DNA of 64,000 nucleotides from Phycisphaerae bacterium. GTDB lineage: Bacteria; Planctomycetota; Phycisphaerae; UBA1845. Location: the NCBI GenBank assembly GCA_024102815.1, contig JAGFJJ010000005.1:124001-188000 (forward strand), read 5' to 3'. Position numbers and translations under genes: made by a program. The notes beneath the pieces are model-generated. The model saw only the letters and a program-made list of their open reading frames with translations. It was not told the DNA's origin and searched no databases. Positions 17,269 to 25,670 of the stretch are shown in pieces (position 1 is the first letter of the stretch; each line of letters opens with the position of its first letter).

Positions 17269-18504
17269 ATGTTGAAAAGAATAGCGGTTCTGGCGGTGGT
17301 TGGGATGGTGGTTCCTGCGGTTCAGGCTTCCAACCTGAATGTCAGCGTCCAGTGCGGCGCGAATAACTCGATGACCACCGGGCCTGGATGCACGGTCGAT
17401 TACACGGTGTTCGGCGAGCTGTCCGACCTTGCCAACGAAGGTCTGGCCTTGGTCGGTTTCGATCTTGAACTGGTGCTAATGGCCAACGGCACTCAGGCTG
17501 CTCCGCTGCCTCAGGCGGATGCACCCAGTTCGTATCCGATGATGGCGTTCGACCGCAACGAGGGAATCACGAACCCGGCCGGGTTCGGCGGCACGCTCGT
17601 GAGCGGGAAGCTGCTTCAGTGCGGTGGAGGGCAGAACACGATCATGAACGGGCAGGTCCCCTGCACGGGTGATCCGGATTGCCCCGCGGGTTCGACCTGC
17701 CAGGTGGGCGGTCTGTGCTCTCCGGTGGCGCCCTATCCGATTGGCACGGTGATTACGGGCGTGGCCAAGGGAGGTCCGGAAGTGCTTCTCACCGGATCGT
17801 TCACCGCACCGGCGGCGCCCGGGACGTACGAGCTTCGTCTGACGGGACTTTTTGCGAACGCGATTCGCCAAGGTGAGGACGGCGATCCATTCTGGGCGAC
17901 GGAGCAGGCCAACCCGGGTACCATCGCAAGTCTGACCGTCACAGTCGACGGGGCTTCCGGCTGCACGTCCTGCGGTTGCAGCATTGACAGCAGCGATCCT
18001 GCGGATGGCTCGATCGACGCCCGCCAGCCTCACCTTCTGACTTCGGCGAGCCCACCGCAGGGCATCACCGAGGTGGTGATCAACTTCAACTGTACGCCGC
18101 TGGCCTCGGATGTTGAGCAGGGTGACTTCACGGTAACGTCCACGCTCGGTTCGCCGCCGGCGTTTTCGGTTTCCCCGCTGGCGGGTAGCACGGTTACGCT
18201 AACCTTCGACGCACCGATTGAACGGGCTGCGTTGACCAAGATTGTGCATGGTCCCAGCGGGACTTCGACGTGTATTGGCTACTTACCGGGTGATGTCGAT
18301 CAGGACCACGAGAGCGCTGCGGCGGATGTCACGGCGCTGATCGACTGCCTTCAGGGGAACACGGTCTGCGCGCCGTACCAGACGGACATCGACCGGTCCT
18401 CGGCGTCAAACGTGCTCGATGTGGCCCGCCTGATCGACGTGCTGAATGGTGCGAGTGCGTTCGATCCGTGGCTGGGTGACACCGTTCCGTTGAATTGTCC
18501 GTAG
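17269..18504 (+). CDS. Secreted protein with dockerin-like C-terminus
   Basis: A 411-residue exported protein. Residues 1-20 form a signal peptide (MLKRIAVLAVVGMVV...VQAS). The middle is beta-rich and contains a Cys-rich patch (CTGDPDCPAGSTCQVGGLC), then a second part with Ig-like features (about 255-335, TEVVINFNCTPLASD). The end (about 340-400) carries two dockerin-like calcium half-sites, GDVDQDHESAAADVTALIDCL and DIDRSSASNVLDVARLIDVL. Such dockerin-type ends are common in planctomycete extracellular proteins; no cohesin gene is in the window. ATG 17269 has GGAG eight bases upstream, and the frame extends upstream without support. An intrinsic terminator follows at 18563-18593. Function unknown. 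Confidence 0.7.
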   Translation: MLKRIAVLAVVGMVVPAVQASNLNVSVQCGANNSMTTGPGCTVDYTVFGELSDLANEGLALVGFDLELVLMANGTQAAPLPQADAPSSYPMMAFDRNEGITNPAGFGGTLVSGKLLQCGGGQNTIMNGQVPCTGDPDCPAGSTCQVGGLCSPVAPYPIGTVITGVAKGGPEVLLTGSFTAPAAPGTYELRLTGLFANAIRQGEDGDPFWATEQANPGTIASLTVTVDGASGCTSCGCSIDSSDPADGSIDARQPHLLTSASPPQGITEVVINFNCTPLASDVEQGDFTVTSTLGSPPAFSVSPLAGSTVTLTFDAPIERAALTKIVHGPSGTSTCIGYLPGDVDQDHESAAADVTALIDCLQGNTVCAPYQTDIDRSSASNVLDVARLIDVLNGASAFDPWLGDTVPLNCP

Positions 18505-18562
18505 ACATCCGAAATGAGCCGGGGGCAACAAGCGCCGGCGTCTGAACTCACGAATCCCTATC

Positions 18563-18593
18563 GAAGGGCGAGCCAGTCTCGCCCTTCTTTTTT
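18563..18593 (+). terminator. Rho-independent terminator
   Basis: GAAGGGCGAG (18563-18572) pairs perfectly with CTCGCCCTTC (18578-18587) around a five-base loop, directly followed by a run of six T. It ends the transcript of the dockerin-like secreted protein 59 bases downstream of its stop. Confidence 0.9.
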
Positions 18594-18749
18594 GGGATTG
18601 TTGGGCAAATCGGGGTCCCTCCGGGGGGGCTCTTGGCCGATCAGAGGCGGCGCGCGTATCCTGTCTGAGTGGTTCCGCAAGGCGGCACCAATTCGACTCC
18701 GGCTGGTTCATACCGCCGCCTCGGGCAGAAAGTGATCGGGAGGACGCGG

Positions 18750-19706
18750 ATGCGCCAATTCACAGGATTGCTGTTTGTTGCCTTTGTTTCAGCGTCCGCG
18801 TCGTTGGCGCAAGCTCAGGTAGATATTTCTTTACGAGCTCTGGATGTGATGGGGATCCCGGTAGACGGGCCCGTGGACGTGGGCAGTCAATTGACGGTCG
18901 AAGTGCGCTTATCGGCGCCGGGGGTTGATCCGATCTCAAACCTTCTCGAGTTCGAGTTGGATTTCACCCAAACAAGTCCGACGATCGAATTGATCGCGTT
19001 CGAGTGGCAGCTTGATACGGTTGCCTATCCCTTTCAGGCGAACACGCTGCCCACACCGGCCGCGGCGACGGTGTTTCTCCAAACCGGCCCCGGCCTGCTC
19101 TCCCTCGGGAACTCCTCCGAGCTGATTGGCCGATTAACCGTCGGAGTGCAAGACACCGGTGTCATTGACGCACTCGGGGGGGCGAACAGCGCCACGACCT
19201 TTCAGGCAGGCTTTGAAATGCCGCAGACCTTCAGTGCAGAGAACGGCCGTGTGACCGGCGGCCGGCTGGAGATTGCTGTCGGCGATCGACCACCGAATCC
19301 GCGGGATTCCGACGGGGATGGCGTGTCCGATGACGAGGATGCGTTTCCCAACGATCCGGCCGAGACGACGGATACCGACGGAGATGGAGTGGGAAACAAC
19401 GCGGACGCCTTCCCCACGGATCCGGCCGAAACGATGGATACCGATCTGGACGGCATTGGCAACAACGCCGACCCGGATGATGACAACGATGGCGTTCCGG
19501 ACGAGTTGGACGCTTTCCCGCTGGATCCGAGTCGGTCGGACGGTGGCGATAATGCCAATGACAACGGCGGCTCAGGCTCGGACGGCGGGGGTGGACCGGT
19601 CCTGCCCGTCCTCTGCGCACCGGGCATGCTGGGGACGTTTCTTATGCTCTCGCTGTCGCTCGGATTGTGGTACGGCGCCCGCCCGTACGGTCTGAAACGC
19701 CGGTGA
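18750..19706 (+). CDS. Secreted protein with thrombospondin type 3 repeats and C-terminal anchor
   Basis: This 318-residue protein has a signal peptide (MRQFTGLLFVAFVSASASLAQA, cleavage near residue 22), a beta-rich middle domain resembling cohesin-like or cadherin-like folds (SQLTVEVRLSAPGVD), and a calcium-binding stretch with three or four Asp-rich repeats of thrombospondin type 3 (DSDGDGVSDDEDAFPND, DTDGDGVGNNADAFPTD, DTDLDGIGNNADPDDDNDG). The end is a Gly/Ser/Asp linker followed by a single Cys, one hydrophobic helix and basic residues (LYGARPYGLKRR-like), the layout of a C-terminal sorting signal. GGGAGG lies seven bases before ATG 18750. It probably sits on the cell surface. Same strand as the preceding secreted protein, but separated by a terminator. 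Confidence 0.7.
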   Translation: MRQFTGLLFVAFVSASASLAQAQVDISLRALDVMGIPVDGPVDVGSQLTVEVRLSAPGVDPISNLLEFELDFTQTSPTIELIAFEWQLDTVAYPFQANTLPTPAAATVFLQTGPGLLSLGNSSELIGRLTVGVQDTGVIDALGGANSATTFQAGFEMPQTFSAENGRVTGGRLEIAVGDRPPNPRDSDGDGVSDDEDAFPNDPAETTDTDGDGVGNNADAFPTDPAETMDTDLDGIGNNADPDDDNDGVPDELDAFPLDPSRSDGGDNANDNGGSGSDGGGGPVLPVLCAPGMLGTFLMLSLSLGLWYGARPYGLKRR

Positions 19707-19936
19707 TTTGCCCAACGGGCCGATTCGCGTATACTGACGTGTCTCGGGTCTGAAGGGCTGATCGCGAGGTCGGACGGCCTGGGCGGCAAATGGCATCGAA
19801 GACACTTCAAACGGTTGATCGATCAATGCGGCGCTCGATCGACCATGCAGGCACCATGAATTTCAGTCACGGGTTTTGTTTTCGCGGTAGCACAAGAGGC
19901 AGGCGGACCGCGGCGCAACGATAACGGGAGCGTCGA

Positions 19937-20392
19937 ATGGAGACGTGCACTCAGTTTTCCGTGTTTCTGGTCAACAAGCCGGGTGTTCTTTCGCAGATCT
20001 TCCGGGCGCTGGCCAAGGCCAAGGTCAACATCGAGACCATCGCCATGATGGATTCGATGGAACACGGGGTATTGCGAATGATCGTCGATGATGCGGCGGG
20101 GGCGCGGGCCGTTTTCAAGGACCTCAACCTCTCCGTGAGTGAGGCGGAGGTGCTGGCCGTTCCGTTGTCCAATCGTCCTGGCGCCGCGGCCGACCTTTGC
20201 GAGCGGCTTGCCGACGCGCACATCAACATCGGCTACATGTACTGCACATCAGGGGGCAAGGGCGGCAAGACCACGGTCGTGCTCAAGGTTCCGAGCATTT
20301 CCAAGGCCGTGAAGGTGCTGGAAAATAACAGCCGCACGACGCGCCGTGACATGAAAGTGAAGCTGCGGAATCCGACCGTTTCGCGGCGATAG
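19937..20392 (+). CDS. ACT-domain regulatory protein
   Basis: The 151-residue protein consists of two ACT modules (about residues 5-70, starting QFSVFLVNKPGVLSQIF, and about 75-135, LSNRPGAAADLCERL). ACT domains bind amino acids or other small ligands and usually control enzymes of amino acid metabolism. The Pro-Gly turn characteristic of the ligand site is present in both modules (NKPGVL, NRPGAA). Free-standing ACT proteins of this size are regulatory partners, so the target cannot be named here. A GGGAG ribosome site six bases before ATG 19937 supports the start. Neighbours give no functional hint. Confidence 0.85.
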   Translation: METCTQFSVFLVNKPGVLSQIFRALAKAKVNIETIAMMDSMEHGVLRMIVDDAAGARAVFKDLNLSVSEAEVLAVPLSNRPGAAADLCERLADAHINIGYMYCTSGGKGGKTTVVLKVPSISKAVKVLENNSRTTRRDMKVKLRNPTVSRR

Positions 20393-20463
20393 TAAGCCGC
20401 CGGGCATGTGTATTTCGTACGCCCGCGGGGTGCCATCGGAGTCCCCACGGCAGCCGGCTGATG

Positions 20464-20847
20464 TCAACCGGCGTTCTCCATTCCTACGGTCTTTGGGGCT
20501 CCCCGCCAGAGGGGGATGCTCTGGACCTGTTCGATGATGTCTGCAAATGCTGTTTCATCGCGATCGTTGAACTGCTGAAGCACGCACATCGGATCAACGA
20601 TCTCGTCGCGGAGGTAGTGCATCCGGTGCTTTCCCGGTTCGAGGTGGCGCTCAATCTGTCCGAACAAGACGGTAGCGCGCTGCCACCCGAAGAGTCGACA
20701 GAGCGCGCCGGTCAGGTCCCATGCTGTTGCGTCCGGGTCATCGTATTGAACCGGATCGCCTGACGCGTTCCGAGCCTCGGCGTGCTGACACCAGCAGCGA
20801 CCCTCGTCAAAAAAACGTACGAGTTGCTCCCGTTCTTCAGCCATCAT
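20464..20847 (-). CDS. DUF6197-like small protein
   Basis: A 127-residue protein of unknown function that resembles DUF6197 in the segment GRCWCQHAEARNASGDPVQYDDPDATAWDLTGAL: a Trp-Cys-Gln start, a middle Asp-rich stretch and a Leu-rich helix. The rest (RATVLFGQIERHLEPGK and a C-terminal helical part) has no motif I know. Many actinobacterial and planctomycete genomes carry such proteins singly. The family name is recalled and not proved. Two adjacent ATGs (20847 and 20844) could start it; AGGAG is about twelve bases upstream, a little far. Confidence 0.6.
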   Translation of the reverse strand: MMAEEREQLVRFFDEGRCWCQHAEARNASGDPVQYDDPDATAWDLTGALCRLFGWQRATVLFGQIERHLEPGKHRMHYLRDEIVDPMCVLQQFNDRDETAFADIIEQVQSIPLWRGAPKTVGMENAG

Positions 20848-21015
20848 GGGTTATCCAGGCTCCTTTCAGCAAGGGATGGACGGGACCGGCGTCGCGGAGC
20901 AGGCCCGCGATTCCACAATTCGCGACGAAACTCGCTGTTTGGTGCACGAGTGGAACGCCTGGCACGCGCCGCCGGTCCTTTCATCGATGATTCGCTGGTC
21001 GTTCCAACTATCGGT

Positions 21016-21312
21016 TTACCACCGATTTCGGCGACCGGCGCCGCCACCACCGCCGCCGGTGCGTGTCGGAGGCCTTGCTTCATTCACCTTGATGGATCGG
21101 CCGTCCAGTGCTTTTCCATCTAACGCGGCGATGGCAGCGCTTGCCTCGGCGTCGGTGCCCATCTCCACGAAACCGAATCCACGACTCTGGCCAGTGCTCC
21201 GATCGATGGCAACCGAAGCACTGTTAACCGTCCCGTGCGGTGTGAAAAGCTCCGCGAGCTCTACATCACCGACGTTGTAACTCAGATTCCCGACATACAA
21301 CTTGCGTCCCAT
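21016..21312 (-). CDS. RRM RNA-binding protein with glycine-rich tail
   Basis: A 98-residue protein made almost entirely of one RNA recognition motif: RNP2 as KLYVGNLSY (residues 4-12) and RNP1 as SRGFGFVEM (about 44-52), with aromatic residues placed for RNA stacking. It ends in a short Gly-rich and Arg-rich tail (TGGGGGGAGRRNRW). Such small RRM proteins bind single-stranded RNA and are often cold-induced in bacteria such as cyanobacteria and planctomycetes. GGGAG lies seven bases before the ATG. It is a single gene, facing away from nhaA. Confidence 0.93.
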   Translation of the reverse strand: MGRKLYVGNLSYNVGDVELAELFTPHGTVNSASVAIDRSTGQSRGFGFVEMGTDAEASAAIAALDGKALDGRSIKVNEARPPTRTGGGGGGAGRRNRW

Positions 21313-21932
21313 ACATCAACTCCCTGGTGCCCTTCCCGCCGGCCAACGCTCGTCACGTTTCCATAATGCCGTGTCACGCAATGCGTATCGTGCGTGGATT
21401 CTCCGCAGAACCGCCAAGCGAATCCCAACGAGAGTCGCTGATAAAGAGCGCCGGGGCGGAGAGGAGGCGAGGAGCGTGTTGAGCGAACGGTGGATTCTCG
21501 GGCTCGAACGAAATGCGGCAACGCCGCGAACGGAAACCCAATGCCGTCTGGAGACCCCGGTTCAATAGGACGGGGAATGCAAACCTGCACCGGAACAAGA
21601 ACGAAGCCTCGATGATCCAGCCAGTTCGGGATGGGGCGTCGTACGTCGCCGCGTCGGGAAATGGACGATCATGGAAGATCGATTCCGGTCGGATCGTAGA
21701 CCAACGGCGATTGTTCGGCAATAGCGCAGGTTGGAATTATTCTCTGGCCGGCGTCCGTTGCCATGTGCGCGGCCGGTTCCGATCCGGCAGGGCGGACATT
21801 CCGAGCCGGAGTCCTGCAAACATCAGGAAGGCTGCACCAGAGAAACAGACCGGTGCGGTTGCGGCAACTGGATTCAAGGCTAATACTGCGACCTCTCGTT
21901 CAGGCCGACAACGGGTTCATTGCGGAGGGAGC
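21313..21932. other. 620-base intergenic region upstream of nhaA and the RRM gene
   Basis: The stretch between the RRM gene (minus) and nhaA (plus) contains an open plus frame from 21513 joined to nhaA, but it has no motif, poor composition and the strong ribosome site lies just before 21933, so I take it as noncoding. It includes a TAATAC element (about 21880) 16 bases after TTGCGG, a weak candidate nhaA promoter. Long leaders are common for cold-shock RRM genes and for nhaA, so regulation by mRNA structure is possible but not shown. Confidence 0.45.
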
Positions 21933-23315
21933 ATGGCAAGAAAATCCCACGAAAGCAGCTTGTCTCGGCGGCGCACGCCCCTGGATGCGATTCTTCGCCC
22001 ATTTCGGGAATTCGCAGGCTTTCAGGCGTCCGGCGGAATCATGCTGCTGGCGGCCGCTGCCGTGGCCCTGGTCTGGGCAAACTCGCCCTGGAAGGCCGGC
22101 TACGATGAATTCTGGTCGGACACGCGGCTGACGATCGGTCCGGCAGGGCACGGTCTGACGCTTACACTGGGCATTTGGATCAACGATCTCCTCATGGCCC
22201 TATTCTTCCTGCTCGTCGGCCTGGAGGTGAAGCGGGAGATTCTTGTCGGGGAGCTGGCCACGGTGCGCAAGGCGACGCTGCCGGTGCTGGCTGCACTCGG
22301 CGGCATGGCCGTACCCGGCACGATCTATGCGGCGCTGAATCTGGGCGGCGCCACCCTCTCGGGATGGGGGATACCGGTCGCGACGGACATCGCCTTCGCG
22401 CTGGGAGTTTTGGCGCTGTTCGGCTCGAGGATCCCGACGAGCCTCAAGGTCTTCCTCGCATCGCTGGCTATTGCGGACGATATCGGTGCACTTCTGATCA
22501 TTGCGATCTTCTACACCGAGCACCTGCATATGGGAGCGTTGTACATTTCCGCCGGTCTGGTGGGACTGCTGGTTGTACTCAACCTGCTTCATGTCATGGC
22601 GCCGGGTGCTTACCTGCTGGTGGGGGCGTTCCTCTGGTATTTCGTCCATGAATCGGGAGTTCACGCCACGATTGCGGGTGTATTGGTGGCGCTGACCATT
22701 CCGGGGCGGTCGCGCGTGGATGTGCGCGCTTTCGTAGACCACGGCCGGCGATCGCTGGAGACCTTTGAAGATGGCCTGCGCGGCGGACCGGCACGGATCA
22801 TGACCAATTCCCAATTGGTCGACGCCGTGCACGAGCTTCAAGGGGCATGCGAGAAAGTGGAGACACCACTCCAACGACTGGAGCACGCTTTGCATCCCTG
22901 GGTGGCTTTTGTCATCGTGCCCTTGTTTGCCCTCGCCAATGCGGGAATCTCGATCAGTGTTTCCGAAATTCAGACCATGAGCAGCCCGGTTGTGTTCGGT
23001 GTTATACTGGGGCTCGTTCTCGGCAAACCCCTCGGGATCATGGTGTTCTGCGGGCTCGCCGTCCGCACAGGGTTATCCAGCCTGCCCTCCGGCGTCACCT
23101 GGTTGCATATGGCGGGTGTTTCCTGCCTGGCCGGTATCGGGTTCACGATGTCCCTGTTCATTACGTACCTGGCGTTCTCCGATCCGCACCATATCGCGTC
23201 AGCCAAGCTGGGGGTGGTCGCCGCCTCCTTTCTTGCCGCAGCGGGTGGCGCCCTGTTCCTGGTTCGCTCGCCGTCGACGGATCGCGAGCATGAACAGGCA
23301 CCGGCCGCCCATTGA
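21933..23315 (+). CDS. nhaA: Na+/H+ antiporter NhaA
   Basis: This 460-residue inner-membrane protein exchanges sodium for protons. About eleven or twelve hydrophobic helices are seen, with the family's sequence WINDLLMALFFLLVGLEVKRE, the ATDIAFALGVLALFG segment (catalytic Asp of helix IV/V), the IADDIGALLIIAIFY pair of adjacent Asp used for ion binding, and a GIPVATDIAF region. The C-terminal helix contains the GIGFTMSLFI motif. It is slightly longer than E. coli NhaA (388), the extra residues lying at the ends and in a loop around 260-300. GGAGGG four bases upstream marks the start at 21933. Likely Na+ and alkaline-pH inducible, not visible in the sequence. Confidence 0.95.
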   Translation: MARKSHESSLSRRRTPLDAILRPFREFAGFQASGGIMLLAAAAVALVWANSPWKAGYDEFWSDTRLTIGPAGHGLTLTLGIWINDLLMALFFLLVGLEVKREILVGELATVRKATLPVLAALGGMAVPGTIYAALNLGGATLSGWGIPVATDIAFALGVLALFGSRIPTSLKVFLASLAIADDIGALLIIAIFYTEHLHMGALYISAGLVGLLVVLNLLHVMAPGAYLLVGAFLWYFVHESGVHATIAGVLVALTIPGRSRVDVRAFVDHGRRSLETFEDGLRGGPARIMTNSQLVDAVHELQGACEKVETPLQRLEHALHPWVAFVIVPLFALANAGISISVSEIQTMSSPVVFGVILGLVLGKPLGIMVFCGLAVRTGLSSLPSGVTWLHMAGVSCLAGIGFTMSLFITYLAFSDPHHIASAKLGVVAASFLAAAGGALFLVRSPSTDREHEQAPAAH

Positions 23316-23344
23316 TGAAGTGCGACAGGTTACCTTCATGGACG

Positions 23345-24610
23345 TCATGTCAGGTGCAGGGTCAACCGCAGCATGTACAACAGCGTCAGCAGCGCCAGAA
23401 TGCCAAATATCCACGGCAGAGCGCGTAGCGTCGCCCTTCCCAGTTCGATCGCCTCGAGGCGCGTGGAACGCGGGGCAGTCGCTTCCATGCGTTCCCATTC
23501 GCGGAACATGGTCTCAAAGGGAACCTGCCCGCAGGCCTCCAGATCATCCAGCATCGCCGAGGCATCGCCGTAGCGCTGGGATGCGGAATCGGCACACGCC
23601 CTTTTCACGATGCGCATGACCTCGTCAAGATTCCACAACGAACTCTCCAGTTCGAGCGCCCGCGGCAGTTCGCGAATATCTTCCAGGTCTTCACCGCCAA
23701 GCATCTCGAATAGAAGCCGGCCGATGGCGAACGTATCGGCCGACATGTCCGTCGCCTGATCCGGTGGCATGTAGCGAGGCGTGCCGAGGGGGCGGGCTTC
23801 GCGGTCGAGAATCGTCACCATGCCGATGTCGGCGAGCTTGGGTTGGCGGTCCACAAACACGATGTTGGAGGGCTTGATGTCGCGATGCACCAGCCCGTTG
23901 CGATGGAGACGCGACAAGCCTCGAAGAAGGCGACGCGTGATTTCAATGGCGACATCCGGTCGCAGCAGGCGATCCGTCATGGCGGTGGCGAGCGTCATGG
24001 GACGATATCCCGGGGGGAGATGCCGGCGCGCCGACATGTGGCTCTCCTGATCATCAGCCAGCTCCATTGTGTAATAGAAGGTGCTGCCCACTAGCCCGAC
24101 ATGGTAGATATTGATGAGATTCGGATGTCGGGCAATGCGGTTGCAGTAAATCTCCAGGGCATCGCGCTCCCGGCACCGCGCACCCAGGCGAGCCAGTCGG
24201 TCGAGATCGATGCGCTTCAACGCCCGGTATACGCCGATGCGATCGCGCACGGCCCAGACCGATCCGTATGCTCCCTCGCCGCACAGCGCGACGCGCTCGT
24301 AGTCGGGGATCGGCCAGGCGGACGTTGCGCCGCCGTCTCTGGCGGAAACGCTCCGGGAAGGGGCTTGCCGGTCATTGGGGTCGGCCAGCGCGTCGCTCGT
24401 GGCGGCGTCTTCCCCGGATAACAGGGCGGAATGACCGCGAAAAAGCTCTCGAAACGTCCGGGAGTCGCGATCGGCGGCGCGAAGCGAGGCGAACGTCTCG
24501 CGGCATGTCGGGCACGATTTCAGGTGAGTCTCGAGTCTCTCGGCGGTGCTGTCAGGCAGACGGCCCGCTTCGTATTCCGCCAACTGCTCTCGGGAGGGAC
24601 AGTCACTCAT
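23345..24610 (-). CDS. Zinc-finger anti-sigma/Ser-Thr kinase fusion
   Basis: This 421-residue protein starts with a zinc-binding anti-sigma-type finger (Cys4, His29, Cys33, Cys36), then a linker, a complete protein kinase domain (about 105-365) and one C-terminal membrane helix (about 397-417). Kinase elements: CGEGAYGSV glycine loop, ALK lysine, HRDIKPSN catalytic loop, and DIG in place of DFG. The start codon overlaps the stop of the upstream ECF sigma factor by four bases (24607-24610), so the two are co-translated and the kinase probably controls that sigma factor, as in the ECF-STK groups of planctomycetes. The finger may bind the sigma factor directly. DIG is uncommon; activity is likely but unproven. 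Confidence 0.88.
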   Translation of the reverse strand: MSDCPSREQLAEYEAGRLPDSTAERLETHLKSCPTCRETFASLRAADRDSRTFRELFRGHSALLSGEDAATSDALADPNDRQAPSRSVSARDGGATSAWPIPDYERVALCGEGAYGSVWAVRDRIGVYRALKRIDLDRLARLGARCRERDALEIYCNRIARHPNLINIYHVGLVGSTFYYTMELADDQESHMSARRHLPPGYRPMTLATAMTDRLLRPDVAIEITRRLLRGLSRLHRNGLVHRDIKPSNIVFVDRQPKLADIGMVTILDREARPLGTPRYMPPDQATDMSADTFAIGRLLFEMLGGEDLEDIRELPRALELESSLWNLDEVMRIVKRACADSASQRYGDASAMLDDLEACGQVPFETMFREWERMEATAPRSTRLEAIELGRATLRALPWIFGILALLTLLYMLRLTLHLT

Positions 24611-25188
24611 GTTCCGCCCCCGTACAGGGCTTCGAGTTGGTCGGCATAGCGATCCTTCAATCGGCGAAGGACGCGACTCTTCGCCACGTAGATCTGATTG
24701 GGACTCATGCCGAGCAGGCGAGAGATCTCCTCGACGGGGCGCTCCTCCAGTACATACATCGCGAAAGCCCGAAGCGTGTGCTCGGCGAACTCGTCACGCA
24801 GACCAGCGATGAAGTACCGCAGGTGAGAAGCATTCCAGGTCTGCTCCCAGATTTCGTCGGGATGGGAGACGCGAACGCCGGCAGCCGTATGCGACCCGGA
24901 GGGTCGTCGCCGTTCGCGTTTTTCCCTGCGAAGATGATCGGCCACCTTGTGGGTCACCATTCCCCGCAGCCAGCGCCGGAAGCTTCGCTGCCTGCGGAAA
25001 TCGCGGATGCGGTCGACGATGGCCGCCAGGCATTCCTGCGCGATTTCCTCGGCCACGGCGGGACCAAGTCCGCACCGGCGGGCGTACCCGGCCAGCATGG
25101 GACGGTAAACGCCGTCGAACTCACTCCATGCGGAGTCGTCCCCAAAGTCGCGGACACGACTGAGCAGGCTGCTGCGGGTTTCGTCCAT
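24607..25188 (-). CDS. ECF-family RNA polymerase sigma factor
   Basis: A 193-residue sigma factor with regions 2 and 4 only: region 2 around EEIAQECLAAIVDRIRDFRRQRSFRRWLRGMV (about 48-80) and region 4 with EERPVEEISRLLGMSPNQIYVAKSRVLRRLK (about 150-180) forming the helix-turn-helix. Linker between them is long (about 80-130) and basic. It overlaps the downstream zinc-finger kinase by four bases and would be held or modified by that protein, then direct RNA polymerase to its own promoter set. No consensus sequence is visible for that promoter here. Confidence 0.92.
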   Translation of the reverse strand: MDETRSSLLSRVRDFGDDSAWSEFDGVYRPMLAGYARRCGLGPAVAEEIAQECLAAIVDRIRDFRRQRSFRRWLRGMVTHKVADHLRREKRERRRPSGSHTAAGVRVSHPDEIWEQTWNASHLRYFIAGLRDEFAEHTLRAFAMYVLEERPVEEISRLLGMSPNQIYVAKSRVLRRLKDRYADQLEALYGGGT

Positions 25189-25670
25189 CAGTTGTTTCGC
25201 AATGCGGACCGCCGGTCTGCCTCGACCGGTGTCCTATTCTAGGGCGAGCGCGAGCAGCAATGGATCTGCAAGGTGGTTTGGCCGCCCGAAGCCTCTTGTA
25301 ACGTATTTGTCGAGAAGAATTTAACGAGATTGCCGTTCCTGCGGAATTGACGGGAAGAGACTGCCTCCGATTTTTTCCCCGAATGCGCAAGAAAAATGGA
25401 GTCCGGAGCGACTTGCAAGTAGAGCATCGCGGGGCGGGGCGCGACGCGCGGCCGAAAGGTCCGCCGGATACTGGGGCAGGCTCACATGGAATGAGCGGCA
25501 ACCCCGACCCCTTCCGTGTCCGGTGCGCCCAGAACGCCCTCGGGCGGCGCGTCGGCCCGCGCTCCGCGAGCTTACTATGCCTCAGAGTCTCACACTTCCA
25601 GGAATTGTCTCCGCTTTCGTACGTCGGCTGAATGCGATACGCTCGCGTTTCCAAACGACGGAGGCGCATG
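25189..25670. other. 482-base intergenic region between divergent genes
   Basis: No gene with coding signs was found between the sigma-factor gene and the lipoprotein gene at 25671. Several frames are open but lack motifs and ribosome sites. An A-rich patch at 25305-25325 (GAATTTAACGAG) is the most promoter-like. Nothing else noted. Confidence 0.5.

Noticed and set aside
21513..21932. N-terminal extension of nhaA (140 residues)
   Set aside because: No motif or membrane segment, and a strong GGAGGG ribosome site lies just before 21933.
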